Source: Gammaproteobacteria bacterium
Lineage (GTDB): Bacteria; Pseudomonadota; Gammaproteobacteria; JACKNK01
Assembly (NCBI GenBank): GCA_024234895.1
Contig: JACKNJ010000005.1
Span: 186,001 to 250,000 of the forward strand
DNA: 64,000 nt
Direction of reading: 5' to 3'
The translations under genes and the position numbers were made by a program. The notes under the pieces were generated by a model. That model ran no database searches. It had not been told where the DNA came from and was given only the letters and a program-made list of their open reading frames with translations. Positions 18,571 to 27,639 of the stretch are shown here, in pieces. Each line of letters begins with the position of its first letter. Positions within the stretch are counted from its first letter, which is position 1.

Positions 18571-20520
18571 ATGAACCCCTGGGTCAGGGGGGGGCGGCAT
18601 GGCGTGAAATCCGCCATCGTCCGACCGTTGGTTACAGGCGCTTGGCGGGCGGCGTTCGCCCGGTTGCTCTTCGTCGCCGCGCTGGCGTGGGGCGCGCCGA
18701 TTCTGGCGGCGGATATCCAGTGGGACGACACCAAACTTTTACAGCACCGTAGCGTCAACGAGCCGGTCGAGGAACTGTTGCGACAGATCCTCTCGCAGAA
18801 CGGGCTGAACGGTATTTTCCTTGAGGGCGTGCGTGCCAAGGAGCCGATCAGTCAGGAATTCGACGACGTGCCGTTGCAGGCCGCCTTCAACAAGGTGTTG
18901 CAGGAAAACGGTCTGACCTACACCTACGACGAAGCCAAGCAGACTGTCACGGTCGCGGTCGCCACCGAGGTACAGACCAAGTTCCGTCTGATCACGCCGG
19001 AGTACATGACGCTGGCCGAGGTGGAGGCCGCCTTCGAACGCTTCTCCGAGGCCGAGCCGCGTCTGCGCGACGCCCGTCCGGTGTTCGATCCGGTCACGCA
19101 ATCCGTGCTGCTGCGCGGCGAACCGGATCATGTCAAGGAGCTGGAGGTGCTGATCAAGGCGCTGGACGACGGCGAGAAGCGTCGCGCCGAAGCGCGCGGC
19201 AAACAGCTCAAGGACCAGCTCGACACCCAGAAACTCCGCCAGCAGGTGGAGGCGGGGGAATTCGTGGTGCGCATGGTGCCGCTACGGTTCGCAGCGGTCG
19301 GCGAGACCAAGCTGACCTTCGGCGACGAGCAGGTCTCCGTGCCTGGCATGGATGAAACCCTTTATGACCTGATCGGTGTCCGCCCAACCGTGGTGAGCGA
19401 TGGGGAAGGCCTGACCCCGCAGGCCGATACCTCCGGCACCGATGTGAGCCTGGAACCGTTGCGCATCTCGATCGATCCGCGCACCAATTCCGTGATCGTG
19501 CGCGGCGCGCCCCGGCGCGTCGATGAAGTCGTGCAACTGGTCCGGCAGCTGGACCGCCCGGTGCCGATGGTCGACCTGGAAGTGCTGATCATGCAGGCCG
19601 ACGCCGGTGTCGGTCGTTCACTCGGCGTGCAGTGGGCGGTGGCCGAGAAGAACGCCAATGGCCGCAATATCTTCGGCCTGTCGACCGGAGCCGCGTCCGG
19701 TTCGGCGGTCGGCACGCTCGCCGACAACGCGCTGAACGCCGGCTCCACCGTCAACACCGTCGTCGGGTCCGGCGGCAACACGGTGGTCAATACCCAGCAG
19801 TCCGTCGATCCGATCACCCTGCTCGGGCTCAACAGCGTCGCGAATCTGACCGCGTCGTTCATCTACAACGGCCCACGCAGCTTCATCCAGGCGCAGATCA
19901 ATGCGCTGTCTTCGGATAACAAGGCGGAACTGATCTCGTCGCCGCACGTGGTCACCATGAACAACGTCGCCGCGCGTATCGAGAGTTCCGACAAGCTGCA
20001 TGTGCGCATCGCCACCAACGAGGGCGGCGAGGGCGATATCAAGGAGATCGATGCCGGTCTGAAGTTGCACATCACGCCGACGGTGATCGAGGACATCGAC
20101 GGCGGCGGCGATGCCCTGGTGCGCATGAACGTCAATGCGGAAAGCTCCGCGTTCACGTCCGCGCTGGCCACCCAGGAGAAGCAGATCCAGACCCAGGTCA
20201 TGCTGCGTGACGGCGCCACCTTCATGCTGGGTGGTCTGTTCGAGAGCCGTCGTCTGGAGAGCGAGAACGGGGTTCCGGGCCTGATGGATATCCCGGTGCT
20301 CGGGGCCTTGTTCCGTAATCGCGAATCGGTGGACTCGCGCGCCGAGACGATCTTCTTCATCACGCCGAGCATCATCGCGCAGGAGCGGATCGTCGATCAG
20401 CACATTGCCGTGCGCGACTACATGCACGACCAGCGTCGGCGTCTGCGCGCCGACGAACGCGATCTGCGCAGCAAGAGCGGTCTGCTGCCGCTGACCGCGG
20501 AATTGCGCGAGGACGAGTGA
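18571..20520 (+). CDS. Outer-membrane secretin (GspD/PilQ/MshL-like)
   Basis: 649 residues. Signal peptide at about 25-48 (ends PILAAD). An STN-like domain follows (AAFNKVLQENGLTYTYDEAK), then two N-type domains (about 120-190 and 240-345) that stack in the periplasm, and a C-terminal secretin barrel domain (about 370-620) containing ELISSPHVVTMNN and ending ETIFFITPSII. It would form the outer-membrane gate of the filament or secretion machine encoded downstream. The start at 18571 gives the only sensible signal peptide; the open frame extends upstream without homology. The next gene follows after 3 bases. Confidence 0.92.
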   Translation: MNPWVRGGRHGVKSAIVRPLVTGAWRAAFARLLFVAALAWGAPILAADIQWDDTKLLQHRSVNEPVEELLRQILSQNGLNGIFLEGVRAKEPISQEFDDVPLQAAFNKVLQENGLTYTYDEAKQTVTVAVATEVQTKFRLITPEYMTLAEVEAAFERFSEAEPRLRDARPVFDPVTQSVLLRGEPDHVKELEVLIKALDDGEKRRAEARGKQLKDQLDTQKLRQQVEAGEFVVRMVPLRFAAVGETKLTFGDEQVSVPGMDETLYDLIGVRPTVVSDGEGLTPQADTSGTDVSLEPLRISIDPRTNSVIVRGAPRRVDEVVQLVRQLDRPVPMVDLEVLIMQADAGVGRSLGVQWAVAEKNANGRNIFGLSTGAASGSAVGTLADNALNAGSTVNTVVGSGGNTVVNTQQSVDPITLLGLNSVANLTASFIYNGPRSFIQAQINALSSDNKAELISSPHVVTMNNVAARIESSDKLHVRIATNEGGEGDIKEIDAGLKLHITPTVIEDIDGGGDALVRMNVNAESSAFTSALATQEKQIQTQVMLRDGATFMLGGLFESRRLESENGVPGLMDIPVLGALFRNRESVDSRAETIFFITPSIIAQERIVDQHIAVRDYMHDQRRRLRADERDLRSKSGLLPLTAELREDE

Positions 20521-20523
20521 CCG

Positions 20524-20931
20524 ATGAAGGCCCTGATCTCGATCAACTGGGTCGTCGGCAGTCTGCTGGCCTTGCTGGCGGTCGCCTGGCCGTTGATCGG
20601 CAAGGTGCTTGCGAGCGGTGAACACGCCGTGGTCGAGACGACGGTGCAGCAGATCGTGACGGCCCAGCAGACGCATCACTCGATCCGGGAAGATTACGTC
20701 CTGTTCGGCGCCACCGATCGGGACATGCGCGAAGGCTTCGCCAAGCTCGACATGAACGTGCCCGCCGGCAGCAGCTTCATCTACGAAACCTACCGCGCCG
20801 AGGACGGTTCGGTGGTCGTGCAGGGGCTCGCCAGTCCGGCCGCGATCGTGCGCGATCGCATGCCGCCGCTGGCCTACAGCGTGCGGATTCGGGCCGATGG
20901 TCACGCGGAGGGCGGCGCATGGCAGGAGTGA
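20524..20931 (+). CDS. Small membrane-anchored protein in filament cluster
   Basis: 135 residues with one N-terminal membrane helix (about 8-28, WVVGSLLALLAVAWPLIG) and a periplasmic domain of about 100 residues. The size and the helix-then-beta layout resemble a pilin, but there is no Gly-Phe prepilin cleavage site or Glu5, so it is not a processed pilin. It may be an inner-membrane accessory subunit. It is sandwiched between the secretin (3 bases) and the lipoprotein gene (13-base overlap). Family not recognised. Confidence 0.65.
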   Translation: MKALISINWVVGSLLALLAVAWPLIGKVLASGEHAVVETTVQQIVTAQQTHHSIREDYVLFGATDRDMREGFAKLDMNVPAGSSFIYETYRAEDGSVVVQGLASPAAIVRDRMPPLAYSVRIRADGHAEGGAWQE

Positions 20932-21578
20932 TGTCCATTCTGCCGATGGTGCTGCTCGTGGCGCTCGCGCTGGGCGGCTGCAACGAGGTTCGGCCCGTTG
21001 CCGCGCCCGCCTCGCCGGAGCCGGTCGCCGGCGAGGCGCCAGCGCCGTCCGCGACCGCGCCGTTGGCCGCGATGCCAGGCGCCTGGCAGGTCGGTGATCG
21101 CTGGGAATGGAGCGACGGTTACGGTCTCACGGTAACGGAAGTGACGGCGGACCGGACCCGTTTCGAACGCCTCGATGCGCCGGGCCAGATGCAGATCCGC
21201 GAGAGTCTGTTTCCGGTTGAAAGCGAGGATCTGGATGGTCGGCGTGTAGTGGTGTTTCGCAGCGCCGATCCTCGCGAGCTGCTGCCGTTCGAGGTCGGCA
21301 AAACGACCGTGTTCCGCCGGGAATATCTCGCCAACGGCGAGCTACGCGTCCACAACACCTCGTGGACGGTGGAAGGACGCGAGCGCATCGCCGTCCCGGC
21401 CGGCGAATTCGACTGCTGGGTGCTGGTGAGGCGCACCCGCAGCCTGAACAGCGACTGGGTGGGTTACGAACGCTGGTGGTATGCACCGGCGGCCCGCCAC
21501 TACGTTCGCATGGAGTACCGCTACGGCGCGCAGCCCCCGGGGTCGCGCGTGCTGATGAATTATCACCTGAGTACCTGA
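20919..21578 (+). CDS. Outer-membrane lipoprotein, possible secretin pilotin or accessory
   Basis: 219 residues with a lipobox LALGGC at residues about 16-21, a Pro/Ala linker, and a beta-rich domain of about 165 residues (AWQVGDRWEWSDGYGLTV to the end). There is no Lys/Asp retention signal at +2 (Asn follows Cys), so outer-membrane sorting is likely. Position right after a secretin suggests a pilotin or secretin-stabilising lipoprotein, but sequence alone does not show homology to known pilotins. The ATG at 20919 has GGAGG upstream; a second ATG at 20931 is less well placed. Confidence 0.65.
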   Translation: MAGVMSILPMVLLVALALGGCNEVRPVAAPASPEPVAGEAPAPSATAPLAAMPGAWQVGDRWEWSDGYGLTVTEVTADRTRFERLDAPGQMQIRESLFPVESEDLDGRRVVVFRSADPRELLPFEVGKTTVFRREYLANGELRVHNTSWTVEGRERIAVPAGEFDCWVLVRRTRSLNSDWVGYERWWYAPAARHYVRMEYRYGAQPPGSRVLMNYHLST

Positions 21579-21647
21579 ACCCGAATTCGACTCCGCTGGA
21601 GTCACGCAACCGCCCCGATCCGGAGCACCCCGCAAGGAGACACCGCC

Positions 21648-22235
21648 ATGAAAAGCAGCATCCGTCTTTCGAGTATCCCCGTCGCGCGTGGACAGCGCGG
21701 CTTCACCATCATCGAGATCATGGTCGTGGTCGCGGTCATCGGCATCCTCGCCGCGATCGGTCTGCCGCGTCTGACCGCCTACCTGCGTACCGCCGAGACC
21801 GACGAGGCCGTGCAGCAGTTCGGTCGCATCGGCAAGGCACTGACCGGCTATATCAGCTCCCATCAGGATGCGATCGCCGATCTCTCCGCCAACCTCAATA
21901 CCTTCGGCAACCTCGACGCGGCCGGTGGCGCCAATCAGATCTCCACCCTGATTCCGCATATCTCGCTGGCCTCCGAGGCGGTTTTCGATTACGACATCGC
22001 CACCGGTGTCGATGCCAACGGCGACCTGCAGTACTGCATGCTCGCGACCGGTACCGCCGAGTCCGGCAACGCCGGTGGGCAGATCATGTTCTCGAGCCAG
22101 ACGGTCAGCGTCACCGCCAGCCCGACCTGGGAGAACCACATCCATCGCGCCAATTACGTCGACGGTAGCGCGCTCGCGGCCGGCGGCTGCTGCACCGCCG
22201 CCGGTGCCTTCAATAACGCCAATTGCGGCCCCTGA
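21648..22235 (+). CDS. Type IV pilin-like protein (class III signal peptide)
   Basis: 195 residues. A 17-residue leader ends in RG before FTIIEIMVVVAVIGILAA, a textbook prepilin cleavage site with Phe+1 and Glu+5, then the polymerising hydrophobic helix. The globular domain has Cys residues near the end (GGCCTAAGAFNNANCG) that could form a disulfide-bonded loop. It may be the major subunit of the filament because it stands apart from the minor pilins at 30.4-32.9 kb. Cleavage needs a prepilin peptidase, which is not encoded in this window. Confidence 0.9.
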   Translation: MKSSIRLSSIPVARGQRGFTIIEIMVVVAVIGILAAIGLPRLTAYLRTAETDEAVQQFGRIGKALTGYISSHQDAIADLSANLNTFGNLDAAGGANQISTLIPHISLASEAVFDYDIATGVDANGDLQYCMLATGTAESGNAGGQIMFSSQTVSVTASPTWENHIHRANYVDGSALAAGGCCTAAGAFNNANCGP

Positions 22236-22276
22236 GTAGCGTGCGCGGCACGTGTCGATGCCAGGCCGTCTGACAG

Positions 22277-23947
22277 ATGGCCTGCCTGGATCTGACCAAG
22301 GTCATCGGTGACGGCGGCGATTCCGCGCAAGCGGACCTCGCCGCTTTTGCCGATGCCCGTTATGCCGACTGGCGTCCGCTCGGCGAGGGCGGTACCGCGC
22401 TCGTCTTCCGGGTGCGCGATCGGCGGCTCGGCCTCGATGTCGCGATCAAGGTACTGAAGCCCGAATACGCGGAGCATCGGCGTCTCCTCGATGGCCTCTC
22501 GCGCGAGATCCTGATCTCGCGTGGGCTGCGTCATGAAGGTATCGCCGCGATCCATGATTTTTACGACGGCCCGGCCGGGGTCGGCGTGGTCATGGACCTG
22601 GTCGACGGCATCACCCTGAAGGACTGGCTGCGCCAGCACGCCGGGGAACGCAGCACCCACTTCGCCGATCGGTTTGCGTTGTTCCGACGCCTGCTCGCGA
22701 TTCTCGGCGTCGCCCATCGCGATGTCGTGCACCGCGACCTCAAGCCGGGCAATGTGATGCTGCGCGGTGGCGATGTCGCGCGCCCGGTGATCATGGACTT
22801 CGGCCTGTCGCTGCCACATGCCGAGGCTGGCCGTGCGCTGCGCGAGGGCACCGTCCGTTACGCGGCACCGGAACAATGGCGCGGCGAGGCCAATGTCGAC
22901 CTGCGGGCGGACCTGTTCAGCATGGGCGTGCTGGCCTACGAACTCTTCACCGAGCGCCTGCCGTTTCCGCGCGGCGCCGCGCAGGCCATGGACCGGCCGC
23001 CACCGCCGAGTTCCTTCAACTCGGCGGTGCCGCCGGCGGTCGACCGGCTGATCGCGCAACTGCTGGCATTCGATCCGGCGGATCGTCCGGACAACGCGAT
23101 GATTGCCGTCGATGTGCTCGACGACATCGAGCAAGATGCCGCGCGGCCCGCCACCAGCGCCAACCTCGGCGGGGGACAGCGACGCGCACAGGCCGTGGTC
23201 ATTCCGGCCGGCACGGTGGTGATCGGCTCCGGTCCGGAAAGCGACAACAGCGCGGAAAAGCCCCGGCGGCGCGTACAGATCAGCGCCTTCCGACTCGATC
23301 GTCTGCCGGTCACCAACGCCGATTACCGCGCCTACTGCGATGCCACCGGTGCGCCCCCGGCACCGTTCGCGAAGGACGAACGGTTCAACGCGGACCGGCA
23401 GCCGGTGGTCGGCGTCAGCCACGCCGATGCGAGCGCGTACGCCGCCTGGGTCGGCGGTTTTCTGCCCAGCGAGGCGCAGTGGGAATACGCGGCCCGGGCC
23501 GCCGGCAAGGCCGTCTATCCCTGGGGGGACGGCGCGCCGACAACGTTGCTCGCCAACCTCGGTCGGACCAACGATCGGCCCCTGCCGGTCGGCAGTTGCA
23601 TCGCCGGACGTAATGCCTGGGGGCTGGAAGACATGAGTGGCAACGTCTGGGAATGGTGCGCGGACGTCTGGTCCGCCGACTTTTACGGCGCGCTGGCCAA
23701 CGGGGCCGTCGACCCGGTCTGCACCGCCGTGTCGAGTGGCGCCGCGCGCGGGGAGTTCAGTCTGCGCGGCGGCGGCTTCGATGCGTTTCCGTCGATGGGG
23801 CGTTGCGCGGCACGTTTTCACGCGCCCGGCGACGCGCATGGCGTCAGCATCGGCTTCCGTGTCGCGTATCCGGAGGTTTCCAGTGCCGAGGTCCGGGACG
23901 ATCTCGCCAACGTTCGCCCGGAGGCGAGTGACGGGGCGGTCGGGTAA
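22277..23947 (+). CDS. Ser/Thr protein kinase fused to FGE/SUMF1-like domain
   Basis: 556 residues. The Hanks-type kinase (about 30-285) has glycine loop LGEGGTALVF, catalytic Lys58 (VAIKVL), HRDLKPGN with Asp154, and DFG, so it should be active. Residues about 310-545 form an FGE-sulfatase-like domain (SEAQWEYAARAAGKAVYPWG, MSGNVWEWCADVW, SIGFRVAYP). The first catalytic cysteine of true formylglycine-generating enzymes is absent (RGGGFDAFPSMGRC), so this part probably senses or binds rather than oxidises. There is no membrane helix. It is six bases upstream of an FHA-fused ATPase; a PP2C phosphatase closes the cluster. Likely targets are cluster proteins. Confidence 0.9.
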   Translation: MACLDLTKVIGDGGDSAQADLAAFADARYADWRPLGEGGTALVFRVRDRRLGLDVAIKVLKPEYAEHRRLLDGLSREILISRGLRHEGIAAIHDFYDGPAGVGVVMDLVDGITLKDWLRQHAGERSTHFADRFALFRRLLAILGVAHRDVVHRDLKPGNVMLRGGDVARPVIMDFGLSLPHAEAGRALREGTVRYAAPEQWRGEANVDLRADLFSMGVLAYELFTERLPFPRGAAQAMDRPPPPSSFNSAVPPAVDRLIAQLLAFDPADRPDNAMIAVDVLDDIEQDAARPATSANLGGGQRRAQAVVIPAGTVVIGSGPESDNSAEKPRRRVQISAFRLDRLPVTNADYRAYCDATGAPPAPFAKDERFNADRQPVVGVSHADASAYAAWVGGFLPSEAQWEYAARAAGKAVYPWGDGAPTTLLANLGRTNDRPLPVGSCIAGRNAWGLEDMSGNVWEWCADVWSADFYGALANGAVDPVCTAVSSGAARGEFSLRGGGFDAFPSMGRCAARFHAPGDAHGVSIGFRVAYPEVSSAEVRDDLANVRPEASDGAVG

Positions 23948-23953
23948 GTCGCG

Positions 23954-26359
23954 ATGAACCGGCCCGCCCTGAAGATGCAGCCGCATTCACTCCGCGTCAC
24001 GGTGCGGACCGGCGGTGGGGCGCCGGATGAGTTCATTCTCGACGGGTTGAGCGGCGAGTACCGCGTCGGGCGCGGGTCGCAGGCCAGCGGTTCCAGCCAG
24101 CCCGTGTTCATCGATGACCTGGGCGAGCATATCTATGTCGACGACCAGTACGTGTCGCGCAACCACTGCCGCATCTACTGGGACGATACCGACGGCTGGA
24201 TGGTCGAAGACCTGCAGAGCGCCAACGGTACGCGCGTGAACGGCCGCTCCCTGCTCGGTGCCGTCGAGATACTGGACGGCCTGACCATGCAGATGGGCAC
24301 CACGGTACTGACGCTGCGGCCGGCCGGCGCGGAGACACACGCCGATCCCGGTGGCCATGGCGGCCTGCCGGCGGGCGGGCGTCCCGATGTCCCCGATGAC
24401 GACACCGCGCTGCTGGAATCGAGCTTCGCTGGGCCGGACCGGGCAGGTCTGGTCGATTCGTCCCTGGACGGGAGTGCCGGTACGGCGACCGCGACCCGGG
24501 CAGGGACACGGGACGCGACCGTCGTTGACCACACGCGCGGGCCGGACGACACGCGGGTCGGTGACGATCTGCCGGTCGCCGCTCCCGGCGGTGGTTCACG
24601 CTGGGTCGGCAAGGCGAAATCGCGTCCCGGCCTGTCGCCGAACGATCTGCCGCCCGGCCTCGGGCGGCGCATGGTCGAGGCGGGTCTGGTCTCCTGCGAG
24701 GAGGCGGAACGCCTGATCCGCAGCGCCCGCGACAACGGGACGACCCTGCTGCGCGCGCTGGCGGCGACCCGCGAGGCACGCTTCCTCGACAGCATCTACC
24801 GCTGGCTCGCGCAGAACCACGGCCTCGAATATCAAGACGAGGAGGACGCGCTGTTCGAGCGCGTCCTGCAGCCGGCCTGGCTGAGCCAGGAGCAGGCGGA
24901 GCGGATGGATATCGTCGGCCTGTCCGGCGGCGCCGAGGGGGAATTCCTCTACGCCACCGCCGATCCGTTCGATCTGCTGCGCGACGACTGGCTGGCGCGC
25001 CGCCACCCCGGGTCGCGGCGACCGGTGCTCGCGCATCCGGCGGTCATGCATGCGGTGCTCGAACGCCTGCGCGGCCAGGCCCTGGTCGGCGGCGAGGAGT
25101 TCGGCATCGCGATCGACTTCTCGCCGGAGCAGGAGGTCGAGGTCCGCGAGCACGTCGAATCCATCGACGTGCCCAGCATGGTCAACTATTTCCTGCATCG
25201 CGCCTCGGTGCAGGGCGCGTCGGATATTCACGTCGAGCCGACCGCCGAACTGCTGGTCATCCGCATGCGTGTCGACGGCATCCTTTACGAAGACCTTTCG
25301 CTGCCGCTGGCCTATCAGCGCGAGATCATCTCGCGGCTGAAGATACTCTCCGGCATGAATGTCGCCGAACGCCGCCGCCCGCAGGACGGCCGCATCAGCG
25401 CGGTGATCCGCGGCAAGCCGATCGACGTGCGCGTGTCGACCTATCCGACCGTGCATGGCGAAAAGGTCGTGCTTCGTCTGCTCGACAAGAGCGCGCTGCG
25501 CCCGTCGCCGGAACACCTCGGCCTGCTCGATCGGGACCTGCGTCTGGTCAAGGAGAAGATCCAGGCTCCTTACGGTCTGGTCATGGTCAGTGGCCCGACC
25601 GGCGCCGGCAAGACCACCACGCTGTATTCCTGTCTCGGCAGCATCGACAAGAATCGCCGCAACGTGCTGACCGTCGAGGACCCGGTCGAATACCAGGTGC
25701 CCGGCGTCCACCAGATGCAGGTCAACGCCAAGATCGGCCTGACCTTCGCGTCGGGCCTGCGCACGATGCTGCGCCAGGACCCGGACGTGATCATGGTCGG
25801 TGAGTGCCGCGACGTGGAGACCGCGCAGATGGCCATTCAGGCCGCGCTGACCGGCCACGTGGTGTTCTCCACCATCCACACCAACGACGCGGTCGGCGTG
25901 GTCACCCGCCTGATCGACATGGGCATCGAGCCGTTCCTGGTCGCCAGCGCCTTGTCGGTCACCATCGCCCAGCGTCTGGTCCGCAAGATCTGCCCGCACT
26001 GCAAGACCTCGGTGCTCGGCGAGGAGATCATCGAGCAGCTCAACAAGGACGGCATCAGCCGCGAACGCCTGGGCAAGCTCGGCATCGATATCGATCCGGA
26101 GCTGGACTACGCGGAAGGGCGGGGTTGCCCGCACTGCCGCGGCACCGGCTACATGGGCCGCCGCGCGGTGTTCGAGGCCTTCGAGATCAACCGCGACGTG
26201 CGGACGCTGATCACCTCCAGCGGCTTCACCGAGACCGAATTGCGCGAGCTTGCCGAACGTTCCGGCATGAGCACGCTGATCAAGCACGGCCTGCGTCTGG
26301 TCGACGATCAGGTCACCACCTTCTCCGAGGTCATCCGCGTCCTCGGCGAGACGCAGTGA
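23954..26359 (+). CDS. FHA-domain GspE/PilB-type assembly ATPase
   Basis: 801 residues. An N-terminal FHA domain (about 12-115) has all three signatures: VGRG, SRNH and NGTRVNG, so it should bind phosphothreonine peptides. A 110-residue acidic, Thr-rich linker follows, then an N1/MshEN-like domain (about 230-300) and the hexameric ATPase: GPTGAGKTTT with Lys553, Walker-B region ending VGECRDVET (Cys618 where Ile or Met is usual), and a four-cysteine zinc site (CPHC..CPHCRGTG). It drives filament assembly at the inner membrane. Fusion to FHA, next to a Ser/Thr kinase, implies control by phosphorylation. Confidence 0.93.
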   Translation: MNRPALKMQPHSLRVTVRTGGGAPDEFILDGLSGEYRVGRGSQASGSSQPVFIDDLGEHIYVDDQYVSRNHCRIYWDDTDGWMVEDLQSANGTRVNGRSLLGAVEILDGLTMQMGTTVLTLRPAGAETHADPGGHGGLPAGGRPDVPDDDTALLESSFAGPDRAGLVDSSLDGSAGTATATRAGTRDATVVDHTRGPDDTRVGDDLPVAAPGGGSRWVGKAKSRPGLSPNDLPPGLGRRMVEAGLVSCEEAERLIRSARDNGTTLLRALAATREARFLDSIYRWLAQNHGLEYQDEEDALFERVLQPAWLSQEQAERMDIVGLSGGAEGEFLYATADPFDLLRDDWLARRHPGSRRPVLAHPAVMHAVLERLRGQALVGGEEFGIAIDFSPEQEVEVREHVESIDVPSMVNYFLHRASVQGASDIHVEPTAELLVIRMRVDGILYEDLSLPLAYQREIISRLKILSGMNVAERRRPQDGRISAVIRGKPIDVRVSTYPTVHGEKVVLRLLDKSALRPSPEHLGLLDRDLRLVKEKIQAPYGLVMVSGPTGAGKTTTLYSCLGSIDKNRRNVLTVEDPVEYQVPGVHQMQVNAKIGLTFASGLRTMLRQDPDVIMVGECRDVETAQMAIQAALTGHVVFSTIHTNDAVGVVTRLIDMGIEPFLVASALSVTIAQRLVRKICPHCKTSVLGEEIIEQLNKDGISRERLGKLGIDIDPELDYAEGRGCPHCRGTGYMGRRAVFEAFEINRDVRTLITSSGFTETELRELAERSGMSTLIKHGLRLVDDQVTTFSEVIRVLGETQ

Positions 26360-26366
26360 GGCACGC

Positions 26367-27410
26367 ATGGCCGCCGTCCCGCTGCAGGGTCTGCTGATCT
26401 TCACCAACCAGTTCGCGGCGATGATCGCGAGCCAGTTACCGCTGGTCGACGTGCTCGAGAATCTCGCCAAGGAGACCCCGCAACGGCGTTTGCGGGGGGT
26501 CATCGATGACGTCTGCGACCGCGTCAAACACGGTCTCGATCTCGGCGACGCCCTGGCCATGCACCCGGAGGTGTTCAACGACATCTACGTGAATGTGGTG
26601 CGCGCCGGCATGAGTTCCGGGCGCCTCGACGATGCGCTCGGCCACCTGTCGCGCTATCTGACCAATGCCGATGTGGTCGGCAAGAAGCTCAAGGCCGCGC
26701 TGACCTATCCGATCTTCCTGATCCTTTCCTTCGCGCTCGCCTTCAACGGCCTGGTGTTCTTCCTGCTGCCGCGTTTCCAGTCCATGTTCAGCGCGTTCGG
26801 CGGGGAACTGCCCGCACCGACGCGGATCATGATGGAGCTCGGTGCGTTCTGGCGGGAGACCTGGATTCTCGGCTTCGGCGCGCTGATCGCGGCGGTGGTG
26901 GCGTTCGCCGTCTGGATCGCCAGCGCGGAAGGCCGCTATCTCTGGGACTGGCGCAAGCTCTCCTTCTGGGTGATCGGGCCGATGTGGCGCATGGCCGCGC
27001 TGGCGCGCTTTCTGCGCACCTTCGCCGTGCAGGTGCGCAACGAGGTCGACATCCTTGACGCACTGCGCCTGGCCGCGCCGGCCTCCGGCAACCGCTACGT
27101 CGAGGCGCTGGTGATGGACATCGCCGATGACATCGAACGTGGCACCAGCATCGCCGAGGCCTTCCGCGAACGCCGCCTGTTTTCCGGCATCGTGCTGCAG
27201 ATGATCTCGTCCGGCGAGGAGTCGGGCAGCCTGGATACCCTGCTGCTGTCCGCCGCCGATTACTTCGACCGCCTGCTGGACAACCAGCTCGCGCGCTGGA
27301 CCGCGCTGATCAACCCCATTCTGACCGTCATCCTCGGCATCGGCATTGCCGGCATGATGATCGCCGTGTTCCTGCCGGTGTTCGATCTCGGCAGCGCGAT
27401 GAGGCATTAG
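26367..27410 (+). CDS. GspF/PilC-type inner-membrane platform protein
   Basis: 347 residues with two T2SSF helical domains (about 12-110 and 215-320), each followed by membrane helices: two near 115-195 and one at the C-terminus (ILTVILGIGIAGMMIAVF). It lacks about 50 residues of cytoplasmic N-terminus found in longer GspF/PilC proteins. It forms the membrane platform turned by the ATPase encoded 7 bases upstream. A dispersed inverted repeat separates it from the PilM-N gene. Confidence 0.93.
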   Translation: MAAVPLQGLLIFTNQFAAMIASQLPLVDVLENLAKETPQRRLRGVIDDVCDRVKHGLDLGDALAMHPEVFNDIYVNVVRAGMSSGRLDDALGHLSRYLTNADVVGKKLKAALTYPIFLILSFALAFNGLVFFLLPRFQSMFSAFGGELPAPTRIMMELGAFWRETWILGFGALIAAVVAFAVWIASAEGRYLWDWRKLSFWVIGPMWRMAALARFLRTFAVQVRNEVDILDALRLAAPASGNRYVEALVMDIADDIERGTSIAEAFRERRLFSGIVLQMISSGEESGSLDTLLLSAADYFDRLLDNQLARWTALINPILTVILGIGIAGMMIAVFLPVFDLGSAMRH

Positions 27411-27442
27411 TGCAGTGCGACACTCTTGGAGGCCCATTCAGC

Positions 27443-27567
27443 GTAGGGCGGAAGCCGCAGGCGTTCCGCCAGACGACATTCGGCGCGCCCAACCACGTTC
27501 GGAAAGACTCGTGATTCGGCGTGGATCCGTCCGACAGCCGGCGGAACGCCTGCGGCTTCCGCCCTAC
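27443..27567. repeat. Intergenic inverted repeat, GTAGGGCGGAAGCC family (copy 2)
   Basis: Perfect 28-base arms (27443-27470 and 27540-27567) flank a 69-base centre. Copy 1 is at 3507-3574. The element fills the 229-base gap between the platform gene and the PilM-N gene, which otherwise holds nothing recognisable. It could form a stable hairpin in the operon mRNA and alter downstream expression. No transposase is present, so it is REP/MITE-like. Confidence 0.85.
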
Positions 27568-27639
27568 GTACTGTTGAACGTCGTGCGAGCCAATCGCCAC
27601 TTACGTTCCAAACAGAACGACGCAATTCACTAGGACCCG

